From assembly GCF_020740535.1 (NCBI RefSeq), contig NZ_CP082362.1:6941501-7005500 (forward strand): DNA of 64,000 nucleotides, in the 5' to 3' direction. The stretch's first letter is position 1. Every line of letters begins with the position of its first letter. The notes beneath the pieces are model-generated. The model was not told where the DNA came from, searched no databases, and worked only from the letters and a program-made list of their open reading frames with translations. The translations under genes and the position numbers were made by a program. The stretch comes from Streptomyces profundus. GTDB lineage: Bacteria; Actinomycetota; Actinomycetes; Streptomycetales; Streptomycetaceae. This document shows positions 36,967-45,821 of the stretch, in pieces.

Positions 36967-37944
36967 ATGACGGAGACGAGCGCGGGGCCCGGCTGGTATC
37001 GCGGCGACTGCCACGTCCACTCGGTGTACTCGGACGGCGCGTTGACGCCCGAGCGGCTCGCCGCCGACGCCCGCGCCCTGGGGCTCGACTTCCTCGCGAC
37101 CACCGAGCACAACACCGCCGAGGCGCACGCCCCCTGGGCCCGGCTCGCCGCCGAGGACCTGCTGGTGGTCCTCGGCGAGGAGGTCACCACGGACGACGGC
37201 CACTGGCTGGCGCTCGGCCTCCCGCAGGGCCGGCTGATCGACTGGCGGCACGGCGTCGCGGACGGGACGCTCGCCCGCCGGCTGCGGGAGGTCACCGACG
37301 CCGGCGGGCTGGCCGTGGCCGCCCACCCGCACGCGCCCTACCCCACCGGCACCCTGCGCTTCCCGCTCCAGGCGTTCGACGCGGTCGAGGTGTGGAACGG
37401 GCTGTGGTCATCCGACCGCCCGTGGAACGCCGACAACGAGGCGGCGCTCGCCGACTGGACGCGCGCCCTCGCCGAGGAGGTGCCCAGGGGGCGGTGGCGG
37501 CCGGCGATCGGCAGCAGCGACACGCACCTGGTGGACCAGCTCGGCATCCCCCACACCGTGGTGCGGGCCGGGGAGCTGACCGTCGAGGCGATCCTCGCCG
37601 GCCTGCGGGCGGGCCACAGCTGGATCGCCGGATCCACCTCGGTCGAGCTGACGTTCACGGCCGGCGCCGCCGGTCGCCGCGCCGACATCGGCGAACGGCT
37701 GGTCGTCGGGGCGGGTCATGTCACCGCGCGCGCCGAGGTGCGCGGCGTGCCCGCCGGCACGGTCGGCTTCCACACCGCGCTCGGCGAGGCGCACCGCGCG
37801 GCGCTGCCGGCGACGGGCGCCGGCGCGGTGACGGCCCGGATCCCGCCGGACGGCGCGGAGTTCGTCCGCGTCGAGGTGCGCCATCCCTCGGGGGCGATGG
37901 CCGCGCTCGGCAACCCGATCGCGCTGGCGCCGACGGCCGGGTGA
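36967..37944 (+). CDS. PHP-domain (CehA/McbA-type) metallohydrolase
   Basis: A 325-residue polymerase-and-histidinol-phosphatase-domain hydrolase. Metal-binding motifs are visible in order: DCHVHSVYSDG (His16, His18, Asp23), TTEHN, GEEV, AAHPHAPYP and GSSDTHLV. Members of the CehA/McbA group hydrolyse phosphoesters or carbamate-like esters. The start ATG at 36967 follows the preceding gene by 44 bases. A C-terminal beta-rich segment (about residues 225-325) lies beyond the catalytic barrel. Confidence 0.8.
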   Translation: MTETSAGPGWYRGDCHVHSVYSDGALTPERLAADARALGLDFLATTEHNTAEAHAPWARLAAEDLLVVLGEEVTTDDGHWLALGLPQGRLIDWRHGVADGTLARRLREVTDAGGLAVAAHPHAPYPTGTLRFPLQAFDAVEVWNGLWSSDRPWNADNEAALADWTRALAEEVPRGRWRPAIGSSDTHLVDQLGIPHTVVRAGELTVEAILAGLRAGHSWIAGSTSVELTFTAGAAGRRADIGERLVVGAGHVTARAEVRGVPAGTVGFHTALGEAHRAALPATGAGAVTARIPPDGAEFVRVEVRHPSGAMAALGNPIALAPTAG

Positions 37945-37956
37945 GAGGGGGTGCGT

Positions 37957-39054
37957 TCAGCGGGTGAGGGCGATGACGGTGGCCTGGTCGGTGCCCGCGT
38001 AGAGGGTGTCGTCCGAGGCCGCGAGGTGCAGCACGTGCTCGCCCGGGGCGTCGGCCGTGCCGATCTCGTACTCCCAGCGCACCGCCCCGGTGGCCAGCTC
38101 GGCCGCCACCAGCAGGCGGGGCTCGGCCGGATAGTAGACGGTGTCCCCGTGCACTGCGAGGGGCAGCAGGTCGCCGGTCACCGTCGCCTGCCAGCGCTCC
38201 TCGCCGCTCGCGCCGTCCAGGGCGTACAGGCGGCGGCCGGCGGCGCAGGGCACCAGCAACAGCCCTTCGGCGGCGACCGGACCGATCACCTGCCCGGAGA
38301 CATCGGCCGTCCACCGCCGCTCGCCGGAGCGCGCCTCCACCGCGTGCACCCGGCCGGCCGCCGTGCCCGCGCACACCAGATCGCCGACGAACGCGACCGT
38401 CGAGACCACGCCCTCGCCGGTGTCCAACGCCCAGCGTTCCGTCCCGTCGGCGGTGTCCCAGGCCGACAACAGGCCGTCGCCGCCGCCCAGATGGACCGCG
38501 CCGTCCCTGAGCCGGGGGTCGGCGAAGAACTGCCCGTCCGTGGCCACCGTCCACACCTCGGCGCCGCCCGCCACCTCCACGGCGCGTACCACCCCGTCCA
38601 GGCCGCCGACGTAGGCGACGCCATCGGCCACGGCCGGCGCCGAGAAGACGCCCATCCCCGACGTCGGCACCCGCCAGCGCTCCGCCCCGTCGGCGGCGTC
38701 AAGCGCCACCAGATCGCCCCCGCCGAGCCCCGTCACCAGCAGGTCGTCGGCCAACGCGGGGCGGCTGGCGCTCGTTCCGGTGGCCGACTCCCAGCGGGCG
38801 GAGCCGTCCCGCGTGTCGAGCGCGTACACGGCGGCCCCGGCGCGCGCCACATAGACGGTGTCGCCGGCCGGGGCGGCGGGCGCGGCCGACGCCGCCCCGT
38901 GCGGCGCGAAGGTCCACAGCGGGCTGCCGGGGGCGGTGGGCCGCTCGTCCGGGGTGTCGGAGCCGCCGCCGCAAGCCGTGGCGACCAGCGCCAGACCGGC
39001 CAGGCCGAACAGGCCCCGACGGGACGTCGCAACGGACAGCGGGGATCGTCTCAT
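37957..39054 (-). CDS. PQQ-like beta-propeller lipoprotein
   Basis: A 365-residue surface lipoprotein with signal TSRRGLFGLAGLALVATAC (Cys in the lipobox near residue 28) and a propeller of repeated PQQ-like blades with A-L-D-x-x-x-G-x-x-R-W, for example VYALDTRDGSARWE, LVALDAADGAERWR and LYALDGASGEERWQ. No catalytic residues of true quinoprotein dehydrogenases are evident, so a scaffold or ligand-binding role is likely. The start at 39054 places the Arg pair correctly. It lies downstream of and in line with the receptor kinase gene, 47 bases away, suggesting a shared transcript. Confidence 0.83.
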   Translation of the reverse strand: MRRSPLSVATSRRGLFGLAGLALVATACGGGSDTPDERPTAPGSPLWTFAPHGAASAAPAAPAGDTVYVARAGAAVYALDTRDGSARWESATGTSASRPALADDLLVTGLGGGDLVALDAADGAERWRVPTSGMGVFSAPAVADGVAYVGGLDGVVRAVEVAGGAEVWTVATDGQFFADPRLRDGAVHLGGGDGLLSAWDTADGTERWALDTGEGVVSTVAFVGDLVCAGTAAGRVHAVEARSGERRWTADVSGQVIGPVAAEGLLLVPCAAGRRLYALDGASGEERWQATVTGDLLPLAVHGDTVYYPAEPRLLVAAELATGAVRWEYEIGTADAPGEHVLHLAASDDTLYAGTDQATVIALTR

Positions 39055-39101
39055 GATGTAACGCCACTCCCAACTGGCGCTCCCCGAAGGGGAGTTCGCG
39101 G

Positions 39102-41294
39102 TCAGATGTCGTCGGGGACCTCGGTGCCGAGGAAGCGGAACGCGCCGTCCGCCACCTGGTAGAAGAAGACGCCGTCGCCGACGAACAGGCCGTTCTCCTC
39201 CTCGAACGCGTACTGCTTGGCCGCTCCCTGATGGACCGTCAGCCGCAGCACCTCCACCACGTCCCGGTGGTCCACCGACTCCGTGCCCAACTCCTCGACG
39301 CAACGCGCCAGAACGTCGATCACGTCATAGCCCTCGGCCGCGAAGGGCGGCGGCGGCTCGCCGTGGTGCTCCTGGAACGCCTCGCTGAACTCCCGGGCGG
39401 ACGGCGCGGCCAGCGCGTCCGTCACGGTGGAGACCACCAGCCAGCCATCGGCCGACCGGCCCGCGGACTCGGCGAACCGGGGATCGTGCATCGCCTGGGT
39501 GCCGAGGCACAGGCCCCCGTACCCGGCCTCGGCGAGCAGGCCGGCGAACACGGCGGCCGACTCCCAGCCGCCCCCGAAGAGCACGGCGCCCGGCGCGTGG
39601 CCGGCGATCCGCCGCGCGGCGTCCCGCAGTTCGGCGTCCCCGCCCCGCGCCCGCTCCGGGATCACCTCGGGGCCGCCGCCCAGCAGCCCCGTCCTGGCGC
39701 TGCGGGTGATCTCCCAGCTGTAGTCGCTGCCGTCGTCCACCAGCACCACGGGGCCGTCCACCGCGCCCGAGGTCAACAGCGCCACGATCGGCCGCAGTTG
39801 CAGCGCGTCGATCGGACGGGCCATCGTGTAGACGGAGTTGAGGTTCCCGCCCGAGCCGTCCGTCACGGTGACCACCGACTTGCGCGCCCGCGTGTAGGGG
39901 TCCATCAGCGCCCTGGTGGCCGCGGGGGAGGTCGCCGCGACGACGGCGACCACCGCGTCGTCCGAGGCGAGGCGTTCCGCGACCCGCGCCGCCTCGTCGG
40001 CTGAGCCGCCGTCGTCGACGGCGCGCAGCACCAGGTCGAAGGAGCGCTGCTCGTCCGCGTTGTGCCGGGCCACCGCCACCTCGGCGCCGCGCAGTTGGCC
40101 GTCGGCCACCTCGGCGAGCGGGCCGCCCAGGTCCGCCTGGAAGGCGACCGTCAAGGCGGCCAGCTCCGGCGGGTCGGCGCCGTCAGCGGTGCCGGACGCG
40201 CTCCTGCCGTTCCACCACAGCACCCCGCCGCCGACCCCGGCCAGCCCCAGGCCCCCGCCGAGCAGCGCCAGCAGCGCGCGGCGCCTGGTCCGTCCTGGCC
40301 CCTGGTGGGGCGGCCCGAACGTGCCCGACGGCGGGTACGGCGTGCCGCCCCTGGCGGCCGTCGTGGTCTCCTCGCTCCCCACCGCGCCGTGCGGCACCTG
40401 CGTCGGCTCGATCGGCGGCAGGGACAGCATGCCGGCGGAGCGCTCGGCTATCAGATGGGTGACCGGCCCCGGCAGCCAGCCGCCGGCCGCCGCGCCCGCG
40501 TCGTGCCAGGCGTTCCGAAGCTCCCCGGTCGTCGGCCGGGCCGAGGCGTCCTTGGCCAGGCAACGCGAGAGCAACTCCCGCAGCGGGCCGGCCAGCTCGC
40601 CGAGATCGGGCTCGTTGTGCACGGTGCGGTAGAGCACCGAGGCCACCGGGCCGCCGCCGAACGGGCGCCGCCCGCTGGCCGCGAAGGCCAGCACACACCC
40701 CAGCGAGAACACGTCGCTCGGCGGCCCGACCGGCCGCCCGGCGGCCTGTTCGGGGGAGAGGAAGCCGGGTGAGCCGATCACCGCGTCCGTCGCGGTGAGC
40801 ACCGTGTCGTCCAGGGCCCTGGCGATGCCGAAGTCGATCAGCCGGGGCCCGTCGGGCGCGAGCAGCACATTGCCCGGTTTGACATCGCGGTGCACAAGAC
40901 CCGCGGTGTGCACCGCGTCCAGCGCCTCGGCCAGCCGCAGGCCCAGCGTCCGCACGCTCGGCTCGGGCAGCGCGCCGGTGGCGGCGACCGTCTCGTCGAG
41001 CGCGGGCCCCGGTACGAACTCCGTGGCGAGCCAGGGCGCTTCGGCCTCCGTGTCGGCCGCGACCACCGGCACGGCCCAGCGGTTGGTGACCTGACGGGCC
41101 GCCGCCACCTCGCGGCGGAACCGCCGCCGGAACGACGGCTCGTCGGCGAACTCCGGACGGATCAGCTTGATGGCGACCAGCGTGCCGTCCGTGCCGCGCG
41201 CCAGCAGCACGGTGCCCATCCCGCCGGCCCCCAGCCGGCCGAGGCACCGGTAGCGGCCGACCCACGCGGGATCGGCGGGACGGAGGGGACGCAT
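39102..41294 (-). CDS. Receptor Ser/Thr protein kinase with periplasmic-binding-protein ectodomain
   Basis: A 730-residue type I membrane receptor kinase. Residues 14-265 are a complete Hanks-type kinase: Gly-rich loop GAGGMG, Lys43 (AIKL), HRDVKPGN with Asp137, DFG with Asp154 and the GSPGFLSPEQ activation region. A Pro-rich juxtamembrane linker follows, one transmembrane helix at about 341-362, then an extracellular region of about 365 residues resembling the leucine/amide-binding (type I, Peripla_BP_6) fold: VAVARHNADEQRSFDLVL, AVVAATSPAATRALMDPY and AVLFGGGWESAAVFAGLL. This replaces the PASTA repeats of PknB. It should phosphorylate cytoplasmic targets in response to a small extracellular ligand. 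The upstream and downstream genes both encode lipoproteins. Confidence 0.87.
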   Translation of the reverse strand: MRPLRPADPAWVGRYRCLGRLGAGGMGTVLLARGTDGTLVAIKLIRPEFADEPSFRRRFRREVAAARQVTNRWAVPVVAADTEAEAPWLATEFVPGPALDETVAATGALPEPSVRTLGLRLAEALDAVHTAGLVHRDVKPGNVLLAPDGPRLIDFGIARALDDTVLTATDAVIGSPGFLSPEQAAGRPVGPPSDVFSLGCVLAFAASGRRPFGGGPVASVLYRTVHNEPDLGELAGPLRELLSRCLAKDASARPTTGELRNAWHDAGAAAGGWLPGPVTHLIAERSAGMLSLPPIEPTQVPHGAVGSEETTTAARGGTPYPPSGTFGPPHQGPGRTRRRALLALLGGGLGLAGVGGGVLWWNGRSASGTADGADPPELAALTVAFQADLGGPLAEVADGQLRGAEVAVARHNADEQRSFDLVLRAVDDGGSADEAARVAERLASDDAVVAVVAATSPAATRALMDPYTRARKSVVTVTDGSGGNLNSVYTMARPIDALQLRPIVALLTSGAVDGPVVLVDDGSDYSWEITRSARTGLLGGGPEVIPERARGGDAELRDAARRIAGHAPGAVLFGGGWESAAVFAGLLAEAGYGGLCLGTQAMHDPRFAESAGRSADGWLVVSTVTDALAAPSAREFSEAFQEHHGEPPPPFAAEGYDVIDVLARCVEELGTESVDHRDVVEVLRLTVHQGAAKQYAFEEENGLFVGDGVFFYQVADGAFRFLGTEVPDDI

Positions 41295-41343
41295 CAGGCG
41301 CCGCCCCCCGACGCCGCGCCCGAGGGGCCCGTGCCGTTCCCCG

Positions 41344-42189
41344 TCACGTCAGCTCCAGCTCGATCTGGTACAGCACCCGGGCCAGGCCCTCGGCCGCCAT
41401 CCGCATCAGCTCCATGTCCTCGTGCCCCGGGCCGCCCTTGACGGCGACGGACGCGGTGACCGGGCCGATCCGGGACTTCACCCACAGATAGGAGTAGGGC
41501 ACCGGGCTGTCGGGCCCGGTCCACTGCCCCATCTCGAAGAGCGAGGCGTCCGCGTTGAGCACCTCCTCCTCCGGGTACTCAAGCGACATCAGCCCCGACA
41601 GCCGCTGCCCGTCGCCGAGTTCCTGGTCGGGGCAGCGGTAGCTCTCGTCCAACGTGGCGGCCATCTCGGCGTCGGCACCCGCGTCGTCGCGGTGCGCCGA
41701 GACGGTGACGGTCGCCAGCGCCTGCCCCAGGTCGTCGGTGGCCGGCAGCTGGTAGCGGCGGGTGAGCGAGTCGAGCACCCCGTCCGGCAGCTCGGCACGC
41801 GACCAGTCGCAGTCGTCGCCCAACACCGTCCAGGTGCCGGCGACCTCGTGAGGGTCGTCGGGGGCGAGCCCGGGCCACCAGATGTCCGGCTCCACATGCG
41901 CGCCCTCCATGAGGGCCCTGGCCTCCGCCGCCGTGGTCGGCAGCAGGTCGGGGTCGGGCGTGAAGTCGTACGCGTCCGGCAGCGCGCCGACGCCGCCCGT
42001 CTCGTCGTCGTCTTCCTCGGGCTCGTCGCCGTCTTCCTCCGGGTCCTCCGCGGTGTCACCCCGGGGCGACTCCCCGGCCTTGCGCGGCTCCTCCTCGGCG
42101 TCCGACGTCCCACAGCCGGCGAGCGCGACCGCCAGCAGGCCGGCGGCCAGTGCCGTCGCGCGTCTCGGCCCCCTCCGAACCCGACGCAT
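41344..42189 (-). CDS. Acidic lipoprotein of unknown function
   Basis: A 281-residue exported protein with basic N-terminus, hydrophobic core and lipobox VALAGC, followed by a long Asp/Glu-rich tether (about residues 30-65) and a folded domain with three or four Cys residues that I do not recognise. ATG 42189 is favoured over the ATG two codons earlier because the GGGG run is six bases from it. The receptor kinase gene begins 49 bases downstream on the same strand, so the two are probably co-transcribed and the lipoprotein may present a ligand to the receptor. Confidence 0.7.
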   Translation of the reverse strand: MRRVRRGPRRATALAAGLLAVALAGCGTSDAEEEPRKAGESPRGDTAEDPEEDGDEPEEDDDETGGVGALPDAYDFTPDPDLLPTTAAEARALMEGAHVEPDIWWPGLAPDDPHEVAGTWTVLGDDCDWSRAELPDGVLDSLTRRYQLPATDDLGQALATVTVSAHRDDAGADAEMAATLDESYRCPDQELGDGQRLSGLMSLEYPEEEVLNADASLFEMGQWTGPDSPVPYSYLWVKSRIGPVTASVAVKGGPGHEDMELMRMAAEGLARVLYQIELELT

Positions 42190-42555
42190 GAGCATCCCCC
42201 GTCTTTCGTTGTGTCCCACCCCTACGGCTGGTGATTCTATGGTCGCGGAACCTTCACATCGGCGCGCCCATGTCACGGGTGCGTACCGGTCCCGTTCTCG
42301 TTCGGATCGCCGTCGCCCGGGTTGGACCGCCCACATCCCAGGCGCGGCCGGGGCCCTGGGCGGGGGCCGGGGAGGGGCGGGGCGAACGGGGATTGTCAGT
42401 GGGGTGCACCATGCTGTCTCTCGGATCACCGAACGAGGCCCACGGTCTCGCTTCGAGGCGGTCAACCCTGTGTTCCCCCACGTCAGTCGGGGTGTCAGGC
42501 ATGCCGTTTCCCGGGTGGTCCTCCCGTTGAGGCGTCAGGTGCGAGCTGGAGGTCG
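42190..42555. other. Divergent promoter region of the receptor-kinase group and the MoxR-VWA cluster
   Basis: About 366 bases separating a minus-strand surface-sensing group from the plus-strand five-gene cluster. No gene is supported in it. Both operons must start here; no operator-like palindrome stood out. Confidence 0.5.
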
Positions 42556-43056
42556 ATGATCGTGAACGCGGACACAACCGCGTGGGAGGAACGCGGCACG
42601 GTGCGGGTGGTACCGCCCGTGCGCTCCCGCAAGTTGGCGAAGGTGCCCTTCGTCGAGCTGGCCGAGGGGCGGTTGCAGGGCGTGGTGTCGAGCGGCTCGG
42701 ACATCGCCCGGGTCTATGTCTCGGCGATCGCCGCGCACAGCCACGGCCTCAGCTGCGGCACCAACAACAACCGGCCGTGCGGCGGGCTTTCCCGTTACCC
42801 CTGCAAGCACCTCCAGGCGCTGGTCAAGGAGGCCGAGATCCAGTACGGCGTGGAGCGCGTGGCCCGCTATCTCGGCGTCGAGGTCGGCGAGAACGACGGC
42901 GTGCTCGGGGGGCTGCGGGCCGGGCCGACGGGCGTCCCGGCCGGCGCCGTCTTCAGCCGGTTCCTGCGCCATCTCGCCTATCTGGAACGGCCGGACAGCA
43001 CGGCGCCGGTGCCGGAGATGGCGTGGTTCCCGGCGGCGGGGGCGGTGGCCGGCTGA
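42556..43056 (+). CDS. SWIM-like zinc-finger protein, first gene of the MoxR-VWA cluster
   Basis: A 166-residue protein with a metal-binding segment at about residues 67-87, C-x7-C-x7-C-x-H (SCGTNNNRPC, then SRYPCKHLQAL), ending in the C-x-H of SWIM fingers but without their CxC start. The rest is mixed alpha/beta, with a putative binding region QYGVERVARYLGVEVGEND. GGAGG is only three bases from ATG 42556 and nine from GTG 42562, so either may be used. Its stop overlaps the next start by one base. In related clusters a SWIM protein is thought to recognise substrate or nucleic acid for a MoxR/VWA machine; here that is inference from context. Confidence 0.7.
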   Translation: MIVNADTTAWEERGTVRVVPPVRSRKLAKVPFVELAEGRLQGVVSSGSDIARVYVSAIAAHSHGLSCGTNNNRPCGGLSRYPCKHLQALVKEAEIQYGVERVARYLGVEVGENDGVLGGLRAGPTGVPAGAVFSRFLRHLAYLERPDSTAPVPEMAWFPAAGAVAG

Positions 43057-44447
43057 TGTTCGGTATCCAACTCGCCGAGCTGCTGGGCCAGGAGCCCGAC
43101 GGCGTCGACGCGGCCATGGCCGTGGTGACCGGCTGCGACGAGGCCCTGGTGGAGGGCTTCGCCCGGCTGGGCGCCGACCGCGCCGCGGCGCTGACCGCGC
43201 TGGCGGGCGCCGTGGCCGCCTCGCCGCTCGGCCCGGCCGTCGCCGAGGCGGTGGAGAAGACCGCTGCCGGCTCGGCCACGGACGAGCATCTCGCCGCCGT
43301 AGCCGGGGCCAGGACCGCCCTGCTCGGCGCCGTGCACGACGCCCGACTCGCCTCCCTGGACGCGGCGTTGGGCCGCGCCAGGGAGCCCTGGCCCGAGGCG
43401 GCGGACGGCGCTCGGCTGGCCGAGCCGAGGCTGGCCGGAGCGCGCTCCTGGCTGCGGGAGCTGGCCCTGGTCGGCTGGCGCGGCGTCGGGGACGATCTGG
43501 TCTCGTCGGTCGACCCGCTGGTCGAGGCCCTGTGGGACGAGCCGGCGACGCGCCGGCTGGCCGTTCTGGTGGACGGCCTCGCCGCCGAGCTGCACGCCCT
43601 CGGCCCGCTGGCCACGGCCGAACGCCTCCCCGTCCGCCGCTGGTCCGATCTGTGGTCCCGCGCCCTGCTGCTCTCCCAGCCGGGCCCGTGGGCGCCCGAC
43701 GACGCGGAGGCGGCGCCGGTCACGGGCCGCCTGCTGCCGCTGGGCACGGAGATCCACGAGCACGGCACCAGCGTGCAGGTCGTGGTGCACGCCCTGCTGG
43801 AGCAGGGCGGCGAGGCGCCGACGCGGCTGGTGCGGGTCGGGGTCGGCGCGGCCAAGGTCGACACCATCGTCGGCCCCGCCGTCTGGCGGGTGCTGCACCG
43901 GCATCCGGTGCTGCTGGGGGCGCTCGCCGAGCGCCGCGCGCTGGAGATCGCCGAGATGCCGCTGCACGCCGGCGGCGACCTGCGCTGGCACGACGACCGC
44001 GCGCGTCCCGGCGAGCCCGCCGACCCGTTCGTCACCGCCAGGGCCGGACTCCCGGACGCGCTCGCCGCGCCCGTGCCGCCGCTGGACCGCCATCCGGTGC
44101 GGCTGGCCGAGCCGGTGCTGCTGGAGGGGTACACCGTCAAGGGCGACACCCTTCACCTCGACGGGCACGCTCTCCCGCTCGCCCTCGACCAGCTGCCGAG
44201 CAGCGGCCCGTTGACCCGCCAACTCGTGGGCGCCTCATCGGAGGTGATCGGCCTGCTGGGCTGGGACCGCGGCTGGACGCTGCGCCCGCTCGCGGTGCGC
44301 GCCACCGTGAAACGCCAGCGGGTCGAGGCGCACAACGGCGACTGGGCGCTCGGCCCAACCGACCCCAAGATCGCCAAGGCCGAGGCCAGGACGGGCGACG
44401 CGGTCGCCGTGCTGCGCGAGCGGGCGGGACGGTTGCTGCGCTCATGA
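43056..44447 (+). CDS. Unknown protein, second gene of the MoxR-VWA cluster
   Basis: A 463-residue soluble protein I do not recognise. Its first 240 residues are Ala/Leu/Glu-rich and helical, probably a repeat or HEAT-like scaffold; the C-terminal half is mixed, with beta-rich stretches (TRLVRVGVGAAKVDTIVG, LLEGYTVKGDTLHLDG) ending in a basic tail. No signal, membrane segment or known catalytic motif was found. Its start overlaps the SWIM gene stop by one base and its stop overlaps the VWA gene by four bases, so its product is needed in stoichiometry with its neighbours. It may be the adaptor or target-binding subunit. Confidence 0.7.
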   Translation: MFGIQLAELLGQEPDGVDAAMAVVTGCDEALVEGFARLGADRAAALTALAGAVAASPLGPAVAEAVEKTAAGSATDEHLAAVAGARTALLGAVHDARLASLDAALGRAREPWPEAADGARLAEPRLAGARSWLRELALVGWRGVGDDLVSSVDPLVEALWDEPATRRLAVLVDGLAAELHALGPLATAERLPVRRWSDLWSRALLLSQPGPWAPDDAEAAPVTGRLLPLGTEIHEHGTSVQVVVHALLEQGGEAPTRLVRVGVGAAKVDTIVGPAVWRVLHRHPVLLGALAERRALEIAEMPLHAGGDLRWHDDRARPGEPADPFVTARAGLPDALAAPVPPLDRHPVRLAEPVLLEGYTVKGDTLHLDGHALPLALDQLPSSGPLTRQLVGASSEVIGLLGWDRGWTLRPLAVRATVKRQRVEAHNGDWALGPTDPKIAKAEARTGDAVAVLRERAGRLLRS

Positions 44448-45811
44448 CCCAGGCAGAGAACCACCCGACCGAGGGCCCCGAAGCCCCGCCCACGGCCTCC
44501 GCCGCGTCCGATGCCCCGGCCGCCTCGGCAGCCTCGGCCGCCGAGAACCGCCGGCAGGTCCTCTACTGGCGGATGCTGGCCCGTCTCTTCGACGCCGGCG
44601 AACAGCCGAGCCTGGAGCAGTCAAGCGTGGCCGTCGTCGACGACCTCGGGCTGCCGCCCGCACTGCTCGACCCGGGTACGTCCGTGGACAACCTGGTGCA
44701 GCGCTTCCCCGAGCTGGGGGACGCCTTCCGCCAGGTGCTCCCCGAGCACGCCGACGCGCCGGAGGGTCCGGAGGACCCGGAGCTCTCGGTGCGCCGCGCG
44801 GCCCTGGTCTCCAAGCTGCTGCTCAACGCCTTCGCCACCGGCTCGGGTTCGGTGACGGCGGGTCAGCTGGCGAGCTGGCAGCAGGACGCGGCCTGGTGCC
44901 GGGGCGCCCTCGGCGGCGCCGACCCGGCCGAGCTGTCCGGCATCCTCTCCGGTCTTGAGGCCGACCTCGTCAAGCGGATGCGCCTGCGCGAGGTGCTGGC
45001 CGACTCGGCGCGGGCGGCGATGCTCACCCCGAGCATGTCGCTGATCGAGCAGCTGCTGCACGACAAGGACAACCTCTCGGGTGTCGCGCTGGCCAACGCC
45101 AAGGCGCTGATCCGCCGATTCGTCGACGAGGTGGCCGAGGTGCTGCGCACCCAGGTCGAGCGGACCACCGTCGGCAGCATCGACCGCTCCGTCCCGCCCA
45201 AGCGCGTCTTCCGCAACCTGGACATCCAGCGCACCATCTGGAAGAACCTCACCAACTGGAGCCCGGAGGACGAACGGCTCTATGTGGACCAGCTGTTCTA
45301 CCGGCACAGCGCGCGGCGGACCACCCCCTCCCGGCTGATCGTGGTGGTGGACCAGTCCGGGTCCATGGTCGACGCGATGGTCAACTGCACCATCCTGGCC
45401 TCGATCTTCGCCGGGCTGCCCAAGGTCGATGTGCATCTCGTCGCCTACGACACCCGCGCGCTGGATCTGACGCCCTGGGTGCACGACCCGTTCGAGGTGC
45501 TGCTCCGCACCCGGCTGGGCGGCGGCACCAACGGCACCGTCGCGATGGAGCTGGCCCGGCCGAAGATCGCCGAGCCAGGCAACACGGTGCTGGTGTGGAT
45601 CTCCGACTTCTACGACAACCCGGCCCTGCTCACCGACTTCCAGTCGGTCCACCGCTCCGGCGTGCGGCTGATCCCGGTCGGCTCCGTCAACAGCTCCGGT
45701 CGCGCCAGTGTCAACCCGACGTTCCGTCAGCGCCTCAAGGAGCAGGGCACCCCGGTGATCTCCGGGCATATCCGCAAGCTCGTGTTCGAACTCAAGAACT
45801 TTCTCGCCTAG
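44444..45811 (+). CDS. VWA-domain protein, MoxR partner
   Basis: A 455-residue protein whose C-terminal third is a von Willebrand factor A domain with a full MIDAS: DQSGSM (Asp303 to Met308), the Thr of GGGTNGT and Asp in WISDFYDN. Residues 1-30 are low-complexity Ala/Pro, and the middle is helical and basic. The start ATG overlaps the preceding stop. It is immediately followed, after 10 bases, by the MoxR ATPase gene. In MoxR systems the VWA subunit binds the AAA+ ring and delivers mechanical remodelling to a client, often for metal insertion; which client applies here is unknown. Confidence 0.87.
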   Translation: MTQAENHPTEGPEAPPTASAASDAPAASAASAAENRRQVLYWRMLARLFDAGEQPSLEQSSVAVVDDLGLPPALLDPGTSVDNLVQRFPELGDAFRQVLPEHADAPEGPEDPELSVRRAALVSKLLLNAFATGSGSVTAGQLASWQQDAAWCRGALGGADPAELSGILSGLEADLVKRMRLREVLADSARAAMLTPSMSLIEQLLHDKDNLSGVALANAKALIRRFVDEVAEVLRTQVERTTVGSIDRSVPPKRVFRNLDIQRTIWKNLTNWSPEDERLYVDQLFYRHSARRTTPSRLIVVVDQSGSMVDAMVNCTILASIFAGLPKVDVHLVAYDTRALDLTPWVHDPFEVLLRTRLGGGTNGTVAMELARPKIAEPGNTVLVWISDFYDNPALLTDFQSVHRSGVRLIPVGSVNSSGRASVNPTFRQRLKEQGTPVISGHIRKLVFELKNFLA

Positions 45812-45821
45812 GAGACGACAG

